This document shows positions 29,693 to 39,818 of a DNA stretch of 64,000 bases, piece by piece. A model generated the notes under the pieces. It was given only the letters and a program-made list of their open reading frames with translations, was not told the origin of the DNA and did no database searches. Position 1 is the stretch's first letter; every line of letters starts with the position of its first letter. Source of the DNA: Anderseniella sp964390445. Lineage in GTDB: Bacteria > Pseudomonadota > Alphaproteobacteria > Rhizobiales > Aestuariivirgaceae. The stretch spans positions 1-64,000 of the forward strand of contig CAYMJJ010000002.1 of assembly GCA_964390445.1 (NCBI GenBank), written 5' to 3'. The translations under genes and the position numbers were made by a program.

Positions 29693-31327
29693 ATGCTGGG
29701 ATTGATGCAGGACTGGCCGCTGCTTGTGCATACCGTTCTTGACCACGCTGCACGCTGGCACGGCACTGCCGAGATCGTGTCGCGCCGGGTGGAAGGTGAC
29801 ATTTCGCGCACCACCTACGCCGATCTGAACCTGCGGGCCCGTGCGCTGGCCTCGGCTGCGCAAGAGCGGCTGGGCCTGAAGCTGGGCGACGTGGTGTGCA
29901 CCATGTCGTGGAACGGCTACCGGCATCTTGAAACCTGGTACGGCATCATGGGGCTGGGCTGCGTGGTCCACACGCTCAACCCGCGCCTGTTTGCTGACCA
30001 GCTCGTCTACGTGATCAACCACGGCGAAGGCAAATGGGTGTTTCTCGACCTCACCTTCTTGCCGATCCTCGAAGCGGTGCGTGACAAGCTGCCCAAAGTG
30101 AAGGGCTATGTCGTCATGACCGACGGTGCGCACATGCCCGAAACCACGCTGGAAAACGTGATCGTCTACGAAGAGCTTGTCGCATCCGGTGACAACATTT
30201 TTGTCTGGCCCCGCTTCGACGAGAACACCGCCTGCGGCATGTGCTACACCTCCGGCACCACCGGCAACCCGAAGGGCGTGGTCTATTCGCACCGTTCCAA
30301 CGTGCTGCATGCGCTCAGCTCGTGCGCCGGCGATGCACTTGGCATTTCAAGCACCGATGTGTGGATGCCGGTCGTACCGATGTTCCATGCCAACGCCTGG
30401 TCGCTGGCCTTCTCGGTGCCGATGGGCGGCGCCAAGATGGTGATGCCCGGCCCGCGCATGGACGGCGAGGCGATCTATGAGTTGCTTGACAGTGAGAAGG
30501 TCACCTCGACCGCTGCCGTGCCGACCGTGTGGCTGATGCTGCTGCAGTACCTCGAGCAGAACCCCGACCTGAGGCTCCCGCACCTCAAGAAGGTCGTGAT
30601 CGGCGGCTCGGCCTGCCCGGAGGCGATGATGCGCGCCTTCGAGGAGAAGTACGACACGCAGGTCATCCACGCCTGGGGCATGACTGAAATGTCGCCGCTC
30701 GGCTCGTTGGGCAACCGCAAGGGAACACTCTCCCGCCTCAGCGATGCTGAATGGTGGAAGTACAAGCTCAAGCAGGGCCGGCCGCCCTACTCGGTGGAGA
30801 TGAAGATCACCGATGACGAAGGCCGCGACCTGCCGCACGACGGCAAGACCTTTGGCCGGCTCAAGGTGCGTGGTCCTGCGGTGGCAAGGTCCTATGCCAA
30901 GGGAGATGGTGCCGACGCCTTCGATACCGAAGGCTGGTTCGACACGGGCGACGTCTCGACCCTCGACGAGCATGGCTACATGCAGATCACCGACCGCTCG
31001 AAGGACGTCATCAAGTCGGGTGGAGAGTGGATTTCATCCATCGACCTGGAAAACGCGGCGGTCGGTTGCCCCGGCGTGGCCGAGGCGGCAGCCATCGGCA
31101 TGGCGCATCCGAAGTGGGATGAACGCCCGCTGCTGGTTATTGTGAAAAAGACCGGTGCCGAGGTGACCAGGGATGCCGTGCTGGCGCACCTGGAAGGCAG
31201 GATCGCCAAGTGGTGGATGCCGGATGATGTGCAGTTCGTCGACGAGATACCGCACACCGCCACCGGCAAGATTTCCAAGCTTACCTTGCGCGAGCAGTTC
31301 AGGGATTACGTTCTGCCGACGGTTTGA
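29693..31327 (+). CDS. Acyl-CoA synthetase (AMP-forming), DmdB/medium-chain type
   Basis: A 544-aa ANL-family ligase activating a carboxylic acid via an acyl-AMP. The phosphate loop YTSGTTGNPKGVVYSHRS is at about residue 185. Also present are HAWGMTEMSPLG (A5), WFDTGDVSTLDEHGYMQITD (A7) and the C-terminal catalytic Lys in TATGKISKLTLR. It resembles the group annotated as 3-methylmercaptopropionyl-CoA ligase (DmdB) and medium-chain fatty acyl-CoA ligases; the acid is not determined. It starts 57 nt after the amidase. Confidence 0.9.
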   Translation: MLGLMQDWPLLVHTVLDHAARWHGTAEIVSRRVEGDISRTTYADLNLRARALASAAQERLGLKLGDVVCTMSWNGYRHLETWYGIMGLGCVVHTLNPRLFADQLVYVINHGEGKWVFLDLTFLPILEAVRDKLPKVKGYVVMTDGAHMPETTLENVIVYEELVASGDNIFVWPRFDENTACGMCYTSGTTGNPKGVVYSHRSNVLHALSSCAGDALGISSTDVWMPVVPMFHANAWSLAFSVPMGGAKMVMPGPRMDGEAIYELLDSEKVTSTAAVPTVWLMLLQYLEQNPDLRLPHLKKVVIGGSACPEAMMRAFEEKYDTQVIHAWGMTEMSPLGSLGNRKGTLSRLSDAEWWKYKLKQGRPPYSVEMKITDDEGRDLPHDGKTFGRLKVRGPAVARSYAKGDGADAFDTEGWFDTGDVSTLDEHGYMQITDRSKDVIKSGGEWISSIDLENAAVGCPGVAEAAAIGMAHPKWDERPLLVIVKKTGAEVTRDAVLAHLEGRIAKWWMPDDVQFVDEIPHTATGKISKLTLREQFRDYVLPTV

Positions 31328-31339
31328 TGAGGCTGCTGG

Positions 31340-32278
31340 TCAGTCCTGCCTGAGAAACTCGATCACCGGCGCGATGGACGTGTCGGGTACTTCTTCCTGC
31401 GGCACATGGCCCGCGTCCGGCAACCGCACGAGCCGGGCATCGGGCAGGGCACCCAGGTAGTCGGCGGCATTGCTGATCGGGATCATCTGGTCCTTCTCGC
31501 CCCATACCAAAAGCACCGGCATAGTGATCTTGCGCAATAGTGGCTCGGGCGGCTGCAGCACGGTCTGGCGCATGCGGGCGAGGATGGCCCCGCGTGAACC
31601 TGGTGCCCGCATCAGCCCGTAGTATCGCTCGAACGTCTCTTCGCTCAGCTTGGAGGGATCGGCATATGCAGCCGCAAGGCTGGATCGCAGAAACCGCTTT
31701 GGCAGCACGTATTGGGCAGCATCCAGCAGGCTCGGCACCTCTGGCGGCTTGCCATACTCGAACCCGTTGCTGGCAAAGCCGTCTGGCGATACCAGCACCA
31801 GTTTCGAAACCCGCTCCTGGTGGGTAGCGGCCAACAGCCACGCGATGCGCCCGCCGAGCGAACTGCCGATCAGGCTGACCCGCTCCATACCGAGTGTGTC
31901 CATCAGCGCCAGCAGCACTTCAACCGTGCGCTCATCGGAATAATCTCCCGCCGGATCAAGCCCCGACAGCGCATTGCCCGGCAAGTCCAGCGTGATTACC
32001 CGGAAGTCGCGCTCCAGTGCCTTCGCCCAGCCATCCCATGTTTGCAGGTGCGAGGCCGTGCCATGCACAAGCATGACGGCGGGCGCAGACTTGTCGCCCC
32101 GGTCACGTACGTGAAGCCGGATGCCAGATACATCCACCAGGTCGCCGGGCTGTTCGAGGTACTGCGCCTCAAGCGTGCTGCGCGGCAGGTCCGGCGTCCA
32201 CGCCCACAGTATCAGCAGCACAAGTCCGGTGGCGAGTAGCGCCAGGATAGTCATCACCATGCGCTTGCCTACCTTCAT
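31340..32278 (-). CDS. Alpha/beta hydrolase, membrane-anchored
   Basis: A 312-aa hydrolase with an N-terminal membrane segment at about residues 8-27 (VMTILALLATGLVLLILWAW), followed by an alpha/beta hydrolase fold likely facing the periplasm. The triad is visible: oxyanion region LVHGTASHLQTWDG, nucleophile Ser in LIGSSLGGRIAW, Asp in WGEKDQMIPI and His in LPDAGHVPQEE. The substrate is unknown. Its start overlaps the stop of the metallo-hydrolase gene (ATGA), so they form a two-gene operon. Confidence 0.9.
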   Translation of the reverse strand: MKVGKRMVMTILALLATGLVLLILWAWTPDLPRSTLEAQYLEQPGDLVDVSGIRLHVRDRGDKSAPAVMLVHGTASHLQTWDGWAKALERDFRVITLDLPGNALSGLDPAGDYSDERTVEVLLALMDTLGMERVSLIGSSLGGRIAWLLAATHQERVSKLVLVSPDGFASNGFEYGKPPEVPSLLDAAQYVLPKRFLRSSLAAAYADPSKLSEETFERYYGLMRAPGSRGAILARMRQTVLQPPEPLLRKITMPVLLVWGEKDQMIPISNAADYLGALPDARLVRLPDAGHVPQEEVPDTSIAPVIEFLRQD

Positions 32279-33192
32279 GCCGCTTCGTACTCGGTGTCCA
32301 GCGCCAGCGGTCCGTGGGCGGTCACCAGGTCCTGCTCGATGAGATGTTCGACATGGGCAAGGGTGGATAGCGCAGCGGCTGCGTGCAGTTTCGGATCGAC
32401 GTTGGCGTAGACCTGCCTGACGACGCCCATGATCGTGCGCTCGCCGTCCTTGAGCCGTTGCAGCACTGCCTTCTCGCGCATCTGGCGATGGCCCAGGAAT
32501 GCACGGACAAAGCGTTGCGGGTCGCGCCGTTCGGGGCCGTGGCCTGGCAGGTAGACCCGGTCCTGTTCGCGCGCCATCAAGGTGCGCAGCGACTGGAAAT
32601 AGTCCGCCATGTGTCCGTCCGGCGGGGCAATCACCGATGTGGACCAGGCCATTACGTGATCGCCGGAAAACAGGGTTTGTTCCTGCGGCAGGGCGAATGC
32701 CATGTGGTTGGAACAGTGGCCGGGCGTGAACACGCTTTCCAGCGACCAGCCGTCGCCTTCGATCACGTCGCCGTGGCCGATGTTGACATCAGGCGTGAAT
32801 TCATGGTCGCCGGCTGCATCGAGCGTGATGTCGCCGGAGGTGATGGCCTTGGCAGCCCGGCCCGAACCGTGCGGGCCATAGCCCCAGGTCCTGGCACCGG
32901 TGGCCTTTTGCAGCCGCCGCGTCAGGGGCGAGTGATCGCGGTGGGTGTGGGTAATGACGATGTGCGTGACGGTCTCGCCGCGCACTGCATCCAGCAGGGC
33001 AGCAAGATGGTCCTCGTCCTCGGGACCGGGATCGATGATGGCAACCTTGCTGCGCCCGACGATGTAGCTGTTGGTGCCCTTGAAGGTGAACGGGCCGGGA
33101 TTGTTGCAGGTGACGCGGCGCACCAGCGCGCTGACCTCAACGGCGTCGCCGTGGGCGGCATCGAAGCTGTGGTTGAAATCTAGCTCACTCAT
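32275..33192 (-). CDS. MBL-fold metallo-hydrolase, LACTB2-like
   Basis: A 305-aa metallo-beta-lactamase-fold enzyme. The zinc motif THTHRDHS (HxHxDH) is near residue 85. Further metal ligands lie in VFTPGHCSNHM and LFSGDHVMAW, and the C-terminal winged-helix-like tail KLHAAAALSTLAHVEHLIEQ is typical of LACTB2-type proteins (RNA endonuclease or hydrolase). The start is the ATG at 33192 (MSELDF); an in-frame start at 33231 is less likely. It is divergent from bioY. Confidence 0.9.
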   Translation of the reverse strand: MSELDFNHSFDAAHGDAVEVSALVRRVTCNNPGPFTFKGTNSYIVGRSKVAIIDPGPEDEDHLAALLDAVRGETVTHIVITHTHRDHSPLTRRLQKATGARTWGYGPHGSGRAAKAITSGDITLDAAGDHEFTPDVNIGHGDVIEGDGWSLESVFTPGHCSNHMAFALPQEQTLFSGDHVMAWSTSVIAPPDGHMADYFQSLRTLMAREQDRVYLPGHGPERRDPQRFVRAFLGHRQMREKAVLQRLKDGERTIMGVVRQVYANVDPKLHAAAALSTLAHVEHLIEQDLVTAHGPLALDTEYEAA

Positions 33193-33287
33193 GTGGACGC
33201 GGTACTCAACGGCAGTTGCAGGCGTGGCCAAAGGCTAATAAAGCTATTCATCACCATATCAAGCGCCAACGGACAAGGGGCCTCGCC

Positions 33288-33876
33288 ATGCAGCCAGCAG
33301 CCATCACCATGCCTACACTCACCCAGTCGCTTCTGGGCCAAGGCGGACGCCTCGGCATCATGCGTGCTGTCCTGCTGGCTGTTGCGGGGTCATTGCTGCT
33401 GTGGGCGTCGGCCAAGGTGCAGGTGCCGTTCTGGCCGGTGCCGCTGACCATGCAGACGTTCGTGGTGCTGGGCCTTGGGGCAGCATTCGGCTGGCGCCTC
33501 GGCATGGCAACGGTTGCGCTCTATCTGCTGCAAGGCGCAATCGGCCTGCCGGTCTTTGCCGGTACGCCTGAAAAAGGCATCGGCCTTCTGTACATGGCTG
33601 GTCCGACCGGCGGCTACCTGGCAGGCTTCGTGCTGGCCGCCGGCATCACCGGCTGGCTGGCCGAGCGCGGCTTCGACCGCAACGTACTGACCATGGGCCT
33701 TGCCATGCTGGCCGGCACCGTGGCGATCTATGCGCTGGGCCTTGGTTGGCTCGCCACGCTGATCGGTGCGGAAAAGGCGGTTGAGTTTGGCCTGTTGCCG
33801 TTCATCCCCGGCGACATTGCCAAGCTGGTGCTGGCAGCCATTGTTTTTCCGGCTGCCTGGAAACTGATCAAGCGGC

Positions 33877-33884
<8 letters not shown>
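33288..33884 (+). CDS. bioY: Biotin transporter, S component
   Basis: A 198-aa integral membrane protein that captures biotin; it works alone or with an ECF transporter energy module. The BioY signature VQVPFWPVPLTMQTFVVLGLG is followed by GLPVFAG and LLYMAGPTGGYLAGFVLAA. About six hydrophobic segments are apparent. The start is the ATG at 33288 (MQPAAITM). No bioM/bioN genes are adjacent, and no BioR-type operator was seen upstream. The stop overlaps the thiolase start, an unexpected pairing that suggests read-through expression. Confidence 0.95.
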
Positions 33885-35082
<1,198 letters not shown>

Positions 35083-35083
35083 G

Positions 35084-36817
35084 CTACACCTCGTACCCGA
35101 ACTTTTCTGCCCACGGAGCCAGCAACGGCAGTGCCGGGGCCATCTGCTCGCCATAGCGCTGCCACCGGCCGCTGGCACTGGTATAAAGCGGCCGGGTGAC
35201 CTGGTTGAAGCTAGGCGTGTTGATGCGTCCGCGCGTCTTTGCTGTCTCGATATAGTCACGCACACCGTCTTCCCAATCCAGCTGCAGAAACTCCATCAGC
35301 GGCGCAATGGTGTCGTCGAACGAGGTGATCAGGTCTTCGTAGCGCAGGCTGTGGACCCGCAATGGCAGCACCTCGCGATACTGCTGCCATAGTGAGAACG
35401 TCGCATCATAGAACCGCGCAGCCTGCTCGATCTCGACGAAGTTCGACATTGCCGCATTGAGCTTGAACCGCTGCATGAAGCAGCTCAGCACGCAATCGCA
35501 CGGGTGGCGCAGCGCAAGGATGAATTTTGCCCGCGGAAACAGCCGGTGTACCAGCCCCGCGTCCAGCATCGACAGCGGCATCTTGTTGACCAGGATGTCG
35601 GAGGTGTCTCCGGCCGGCCGGTGCTTTTCCTGCGCCGACAGGTAAGCCTCCTGCAGGCTGGTCAATTGTGCAGGTGTCAGGCCGGCAAGCCCCGTGGTCT
35701 CCTCGCCCAGCATGTTGCGCGCCGCCAGCATGGCAGCGGTGGTGACGGGCTGTTCCTCCAGCACCGAAACGCGTGAGTGGCTGCGCAGGATGGTATCCAG
35801 CAAGGTGGTGCCGGAACGTGGGAACCCGACCAGCAGCACAGGTTCGGCGTGCGAATGTTCGCCTTCGTGCGGCGTCCAGTTGGCATACCACCCGGGCGTG
35901 AAGGCCGCAGCGCGGTCGCGCAGCCGCTGCAGGTAGGTTTCGCGTTCCTGAAGCCGGCCACCGTAGCGGTCCAGGCTGATACGGTTGGCAAGGGTGAACT
36001 GCTCGAACGCCTTTGCCGTGGCATTTTGCTGGTCGTGCAGCTTGCCCAGCAGTTCCGCGTGGGTGGCCGCAAAGTCCGCGCCGTGATCATGCGGAGCCGC
36101 GATGCTATCCAGCATCGCAATGGCGTTTGCCACCTGGCCTTCCTCGCGCATGACGTGGGCTTGCGACAGCAGCACGACATGATGCTGGTTGCCCAGCGCC
36201 TGCGACGCCCGTCCGATCAGGTCCTTGAGGCCGGGCAGGTCATTGCGCCTGCGCTTGCCATCGAACAGCACGGCCCACACCCGCTCGTCCTGCGGTGTCC
36301 GCGCGATCAGCCCCTGGGCCAGGGTTTCGGCTTCTTCCTGCTGGTCTTCGCCGGTCAGGCACAACACCAGCCCCAGCGCTGCGGTCTCGTGGTCCGGCTG
36401 GATCGCCAGTACCTGCCGGAAGCCCTCGATGGCCCGCTCGAACTGGCTGATCTCCTGAAAGCTGAGCGCCAGGTTGTGCAACACATCCACGTCACGCGGT
36501 GCCAGTGATCTGGCCAGCTGCAGCGCGTCGATGGCATCCTTGTAGCGGCCCAGCCTGCGCAGGGCATTTCCCAGATTGTAGTGTGCATCCACCATTCGGG
36601 GGTCAAGCCGGAGCGCGGCGCGCGCGGCCGTTTCTGCCTCGGCAAGCTGGCCGGCGGTTTCAGCTGCGGCAGACAGCACGTTCTGGGCTATGGCTGAACC
36701 AGGCGCGGCCTGCGCCACCTGCCGTGCCAGATGCAGGCTTTGCTGCAACTGGCCGGTCTCGTTCAGGCGCACCACGTGGGCCAGCGCGGCTTCCAGTGTC
36801 ATCTTCTGTTTGGCCAT
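35084..36817 (-). CDS. TPR-sulfotransferase fusion protein
   Basis: A 577-aa protein. Roughly residues 1-260 are tetratricopeptide repeats (for example YNLGNALRRLGRYKDAIDAL and LHNLALSFQEISQFERAIEG). Residues about 330-570 form a PAPS-dependent sulfotransferase with the 5'-phosphosulfate loop VLLVGFPRSGTTLLDTILRS and the 3'-phosphate region around ILALRHPCDCVLSCF. This combination is common in marine and other alphaproteobacteria; the acceptor (protein, glycan or lipid) is unknown. No signal peptide is visible. It is convergent with the thiolase, with only 1 nt between the genes. Confidence 0.9.
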   Translation of the reverse strand: MAKQKMTLEAALAHVVRLNETGQLQQSLHLARQVAQAAPGSAIAQNVLSAAAETAGQLAEAETAARAALRLDPRMVDAHYNLGNALRRLGRYKDAIDALQLARSLAPRDVDVLHNLALSFQEISQFERAIEGFRQVLAIQPDHETAALGLVLCLTGEDQQEEAETLAQGLIARTPQDERVWAVLFDGKRRRNDLPGLKDLIGRASQALGNQHHVVLLSQAHVMREEGQVANAIAMLDSIAAPHDHGADFAATHAELLGKLHDQQNATAKAFEQFTLANRISLDRYGGRLQERETYLQRLRDRAAAFTPGWYANWTPHEGEHSHAEPVLLVGFPRSGTTLLDTILRSHSRVSVLEEQPVTTAAMLAARNMLGEETTGLAGLTPAQLTSLQEAYLSAQEKHRPAGDTSDILVNKMPLSMLDAGLVHRLFPRAKFILALRHPCDCVLSCFMQRFKLNAAMSNFVEIEQAARFYDATFSLWQQYREVLPLRVHSLRYEDLITSFDDTIAPLMEFLQLDWEDGVRDYIETAKTRGRINTPSFNQVTRPLYTSASGRWQRYGEQMAPALPLLAPWAEKFGYEV

Positions 36818-36923
36818 AATGATCGTCCGTCATGCTTGTTGTCAGCAACTTGGTAGCGGAACACGGCGATGTGCGAAAGCATTGGCTTCACTGGGAAAAA
36901 AGCCGCCGCATGCGTTTTATAAC

Positions 36924-36949
36924 GGAACTGTTTGACCCTCTGAGCCGTT
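36924..36949 (+). promoter_or_regulatory. EcfG-type promoter upstream of a small secreted protein gene
   Basis: GGAAC at 36924-36928, a 17-bp spacer, and CGTT at 36946-36949 match the alphaproteobacterial general-stress sigma factor (EcfG) consensus GGAAC-N16/17-CGTT perfectly. The ATG at 36958 lies only 8 nt after the -10 element, so the transcript would be leaderless or nearly so. Confidence 0.75.
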
Positions 36950-36957
36950 TTCTCCGC

Positions 36958-37200
36958 ATGAAACAGTTCATCAGGATAACCACACTGCCGCTTGCTGCCG
37001 CCGCCCTTGTCATCACGGGTCTTGCGGTATCTCAAGCACCAGAAGGTGATATTCTGGTACAAAACAGTGGTCAGACGATCATCTACAAGGATCCTGATGG
37101 TGCCTGGCCTGGAAACAGTAAGCGGGCTGGTCCGAACCAGTATACCCATTACGAGTTGCCCGTGCCGCCCAGGCCGTCAACCAGGGGTCACTGGATTTAA
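36958..37200 (+). CDS. Small exported hypothetical protein in the stress-response island
   Basis: An 80-aa protein of unrecognised family. The N-terminus (MKQFIRITTLPLAAAALVIT) is a signal peptide or membrane anchor, followed by a short polar, Pro-rich mature part ending PVPPRPSTRGHWI. The frame is open further upstream, with ATG codons at 36832 and 36910, but the start at 36958 puts the signal peptide first and lies directly after a perfect EcfG promoter. It precedes the sensor kinase gene by 82 bp. Confidence 0.55.
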   Translation: MKQFIRITTLPLAAAALVITGLAVSQAPEGDILVQNSGQTIIYKDPDGAWPGNSKRAGPNQYTHYELPVPPRPSTRGHWI

Positions 37201-37282
37201 CCTGATTGTCACTGCCGGTTATGGCAGTAAGGGGATCTTCCGGCTATCGTGCTGAACAGTATCTGGTGTACATGAGGCCAGC

Positions 37283-39268
37283 TTGCCAAAACGCCCAGTC
37301 TCATTCCTGATCCTGATCGTCGGGATCCTGTTATCCGCCTTGGCTGGCTTTACAGCCTACAGTGTCGTCGATAGCAAAAGGCTGCAAACCGACCGGTTTG
37401 CGGCCGAAACGCTTGTTGAGGACATGCAGGGCAAAATACTCGTCACCGAGGCCCAGCTGCGTGCATTGCGTGGCTTTTTCACGATCAAACGTAATGTGAC
37501 CGATAACGAGTTCGAGAACTTTGCCGCCCAGTTGTCACAGCCGTCGCATGTTCGCGCCCTGCAACTGGTCCAGTTCTTGAAAGCTGGCAGCATTGAAGAA
37601 TATGCCAGGCAACAGCGCGGCTTCAGGAAATACCCGTTCACCCCGACCGAACGTAACACCGCCGCCGACGTGATGGCGGTATCCGGCGACCGCGATCACG
37701 CCATCATCGAATTCATCTACCCGATGACTGGCAACCAGCGTGCCCTCGGTCTGGACATTTCGTCAAATGAGTACGCCAAGGATGCTCTCGCCCGGGCCGT
37801 TGACCATGGCAATGTCGCCACCAGCGATCCGTTTGCGCTGGTCCAGAACCCGGACGAATCCGCTTTCCAGATGTTCTTGCCGGTTGCGCGGCACGACATT
37901 GGCGAGCCATCCCAGGTCCAATTCAACGGGGCGGTGGGTGCGCTGATTTCCATCAATGAACTGGTCAATGTCTCACAAACCAACGACAGCATCATTGCGC
38001 GGCTCACCAATATCGATTCCGGCATTGTCATTTACGCGTCGACGATCCCCATCGAAGGACGCCCCCTTGTGGACTACAAGCTCCAGGTGGGTGACCGCAG
38101 CTGGAATGCGACGATTGCGGTTCCGGCAGGGCGAACCAGTGCTGCGGCGGCGATGCTGGTTTTCGGCCTCGGATCCTTGTTGACGCTTGTCGCGCTTGGC
38201 GCATACGAGCAGTCCCGCTTGCAGGAGCGCAACCGGCAGGTTGGCTCTCTGCTTGATCGCAGCGAGCATGCCCGCGCCATCCGTGATGCTGCCTATACAT
38301 CGTTGTTCAACGGTACCGGCACCGCCAATGCCGAGATCGAGGTTGGCACCGGGTTCGTCGTCAAGGCCAACCTGCGGCTGATGGAACTGACGGGGCTGGA
38401 GCCCGGCGAGATCGAGGGCCGGTTGCTGAATGACCTGTTCGATGCGCGGGACCAGCCAGCCGTGACAGCATTGGTCAACAGCCTCAGTAACAAGGCGGCG
38501 TTGCCCGGCACCACGTCGGTGCGGTTGCGGGACAGCCAGGACAAGGTGCGCTGGATGCTTGTCAGTGCGGGCGAACCCATCGAGAACGATGCGGGTGGCA
38601 CGACGGCAAGCCTTGTCATGCAGGATATCACTGTCGCCAAGGAATCGTCCCAGGCCCGCGACCTGCTGGTGCGGGAACTCGCCCACCGCGTGCGCAACAC
38701 CATGCAGCTTGTTTCGAGCCTGGCAGACCAGACCGCTGCCCGGTCTTCAACCGTCGACGACTACCGGCGCAATCTTCAGGCCAGGTTGCGTGCGCTGAAC
38801 GTGGCCCAGGATGCTCTGTTTGAAGTCAACTGGGGTTCGGTAAAGCTCGATTCGCTGGTCAGCAAGATCCTGTCGCCCTTCGATGCCGAAAGGGCGGAGG
38901 ATCGGCGTATTACCAGCAATATTGCGCCGGTGATGGTTACCGCGCAGCAGGCCCAGATGATTGCCCTGGCCATTCATGAACTCGCCAGCAACGCCGCAAA
39001 GTATGGTGCGCTGAGCCACCGCGATGGAAAGATCGAGCTTGAAATCTCCATCAAGCCGGACGCCGACATGCTGAAAGATGACAATGTCCTGAAACTGCGC
39101 TGGTCGGAAACCAGTCCGTCGCGCAAAACCAGCGAGCCCTCGCAGAAGGGGTTTGGCACGATCATGCTGGAAAAGCTGCTGGCCCGGCAATATGGTGGCC
39201 AGACGCGGTTTACCTGGCGCAAGAACGGCTTGCTGTTTGAAGCGGACCTGCCGATTTCGTCCAGCTAG
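37283..39268 (+). CDS. CHASE-PAS-HWE sensor histidine kinase, probable PhyR kinase
   Basis: A 661-aa membrane sensor kinase. The first membrane segment is at about residues 6-27. A periplasmic CHASE domain covers about 60-240 (LRALRGFFTIKRNVTDNEFE; DVMAVSGDRDHAIIEFIYPM). The second membrane segment is at about 278-300 and a PAS domain at about 335-450. An HWE/HisKA_2 kinase core follows: the phosphoacceptor His is in VRELAHRVRNTMQLVSSLAD, the Asn box is ALAIHELASNAAKYGAL, and the WxE element is LRWSETS. HWE/HisKA_2 kinases next to nepR-ecfG-phyR typically phosphorylate PhyR, so that role is inferred. The start is TTG at 37283, with GAGG 5-8 nt upstream; no ATG is in frame there. Confidence 0.9.
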   Translation: MPKRPVSFLILIVGILLSALAGFTAYSVVDSKRLQTDRFAAETLVEDMQGKILVTEAQLRALRGFFTIKRNVTDNEFENFAAQLSQPSHVRALQLVQFLKAGSIEEYARQQRGFRKYPFTPTERNTAADVMAVSGDRDHAIIEFIYPMTGNQRALGLDISSNEYAKDALARAVDHGNVATSDPFALVQNPDESAFQMFLPVARHDIGEPSQVQFNGAVGALISINELVNVSQTNDSIIARLTNIDSGIVIYASTIPIEGRPLVDYKLQVGDRSWNATIAVPAGRTSAAAAMLVFGLGSLLTLVALGAYEQSRLQERNRQVGSLLDRSEHARAIRDAAYTSLFNGTGTANAEIEVGTGFVVKANLRLMELTGLEPGEIEGRLLNDLFDARDQPAVTALVNSLSNKAALPGTTSVRLRDSQDKVRWMLVSAGEPIENDAGGTTASLVMQDITVAKESSQARDLLVRELAHRVRNTMQLVSSLADQTAARSSTVDDYRRNLQARLRALNVAQDALFEVNWGSVKLDSLVSKILSPFDAERAEDRRITSNIAPVMVTAQQAQMIALAIHELASNAAKYGALSHRDGKIELEISIKPDADMLKDDNVLKLRWSETSPSRKTSEPSQKGFGTIMLEKLLARQYGGQTRFTWRKNGLLFEADLPISSS

Positions 39269-39324
39269 TTTCCCCGGCCTCCCGATCAGCGCTCAGGGGC
39301 GTCAGCGCATCAATCATTTGATAT

Positions 39325-39349
39325 GCAACCAAATGCTTTGGCGAACGTT
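39325..39349 (+). promoter_or_regulatory. EcfG-type promoter upstream of the small membrane ORF, nepR and ecfG
   Basis: GCAAC at 39325-39329, a 16-bp spacer and CGTT at 39346-39349 match GGAAC-N16/17-CGTT with one mismatch (second base). It lies 46 nt before the 42-aa ORF and about 270 nt before nepR. Autoregulation of nepR-ecfG from such a promoter is the rule in alphaproteobacteria. Confidence 0.65.
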
Positions 39350-39395
39350 TGGTCCTCATTACATCAACGCGAACACCATCGAACTCGGAAGTTTC

Positions 39396-39524
39396 ATGAC
39401 CAAGCTGACAAAGGAAGAAGCACGCGCTGGCACCGACAACCGAATGCCGAGGCATGTCCTGTTCATCGGCACCGCGTTGGCTATCGTCGGCTTGACGCTG
39501 GCATTCTGGTACTTCGCAGCCTAG
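39396..39524 (+). CDS. 42-aa single-pass membrane peptide upstream of nepR
   Basis: A short gene with a charged N-terminus (MTKLTKEEARAGTDNRMPRH) and one hydrophobic segment at residues 21-41 (VLFIGTALAIVGLTLAFWYF), so an inner-membrane peptide with a cytoplasmic N-terminus is likely. GGAAG lies a few bases upstream of the ATG. It sits between an EcfG-type promoter and nepR, which supports it being real and part of the stress operon. The function is unknown. Confidence 0.6.
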   Translation: MTKLTKEEARAGTDNRMPRHVLFIGTALAIVGLTLAFWYFAA

Positions 39525-39620
39525 GTTTGCGTTACTTGGTCATCGAGCTTGTCCTGCTCGGACGCGTGGCCGGGCTTCAACAGGTGCTAACGGCGCGGTG
39601 GATGGCATATGAGGAAGACA

Positions 39621-39815
39621 ATGCATCAAGCAACATCGGGAGAAGGCAACGGCGGGGTCGGCAAGCCATCTCGCAAGCCTGACGCCATCGTCGAGGAGTC
39701 AATCGGACGCCACCTCAAAAAGCTTTATGACGAAGTCGCCAATGAGCCGGTGCCGGACCGTTTTGCCGAGTTGCTCAAGCAACTGGAGCAACAGGAAAAG
39801 GGGGAGGAGGACTGA
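39621..39815 (+). CDS. nepR: Anti-sigma factor NepR
   Basis: The 64-aa anti-sigma factor that holds EcfG inactive until phosphorylated PhyR binds it. The conserved NepR core is IGRHLKKLYDEVANEPVPDR followed by FAELLKQLEQQE. The start is placed at ATG 39621 because AGGAAG lies 5 nt before it; an ATG at 39609 would add four residues. The stop is 3 nt before the ecfG start, so the two are co-translated in a tight pair. Confidence 0.93.
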   Translation: MHQATSGEGNGGVGKPSRKPDAIVEESIGRHLKKLYDEVANEPVPDRFAELLKQLEQQEKGEED

Positions 39816-39818
39816 CCA

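Noticed and set aside
33193..33287. BioR operator upstream of bioY
   Set aside because: The region contains AT-rich words such as CTAATAAAG but no copy close to the TTATCTATAA-type palindrome.
36818..36957. EcfG promoter toward the TPR-sulfotransferase on the minus strand
   Set aside because: No AACG-N16/17-GTTCC arrangement is present; the perfect site in this gap points only to the plus strand.
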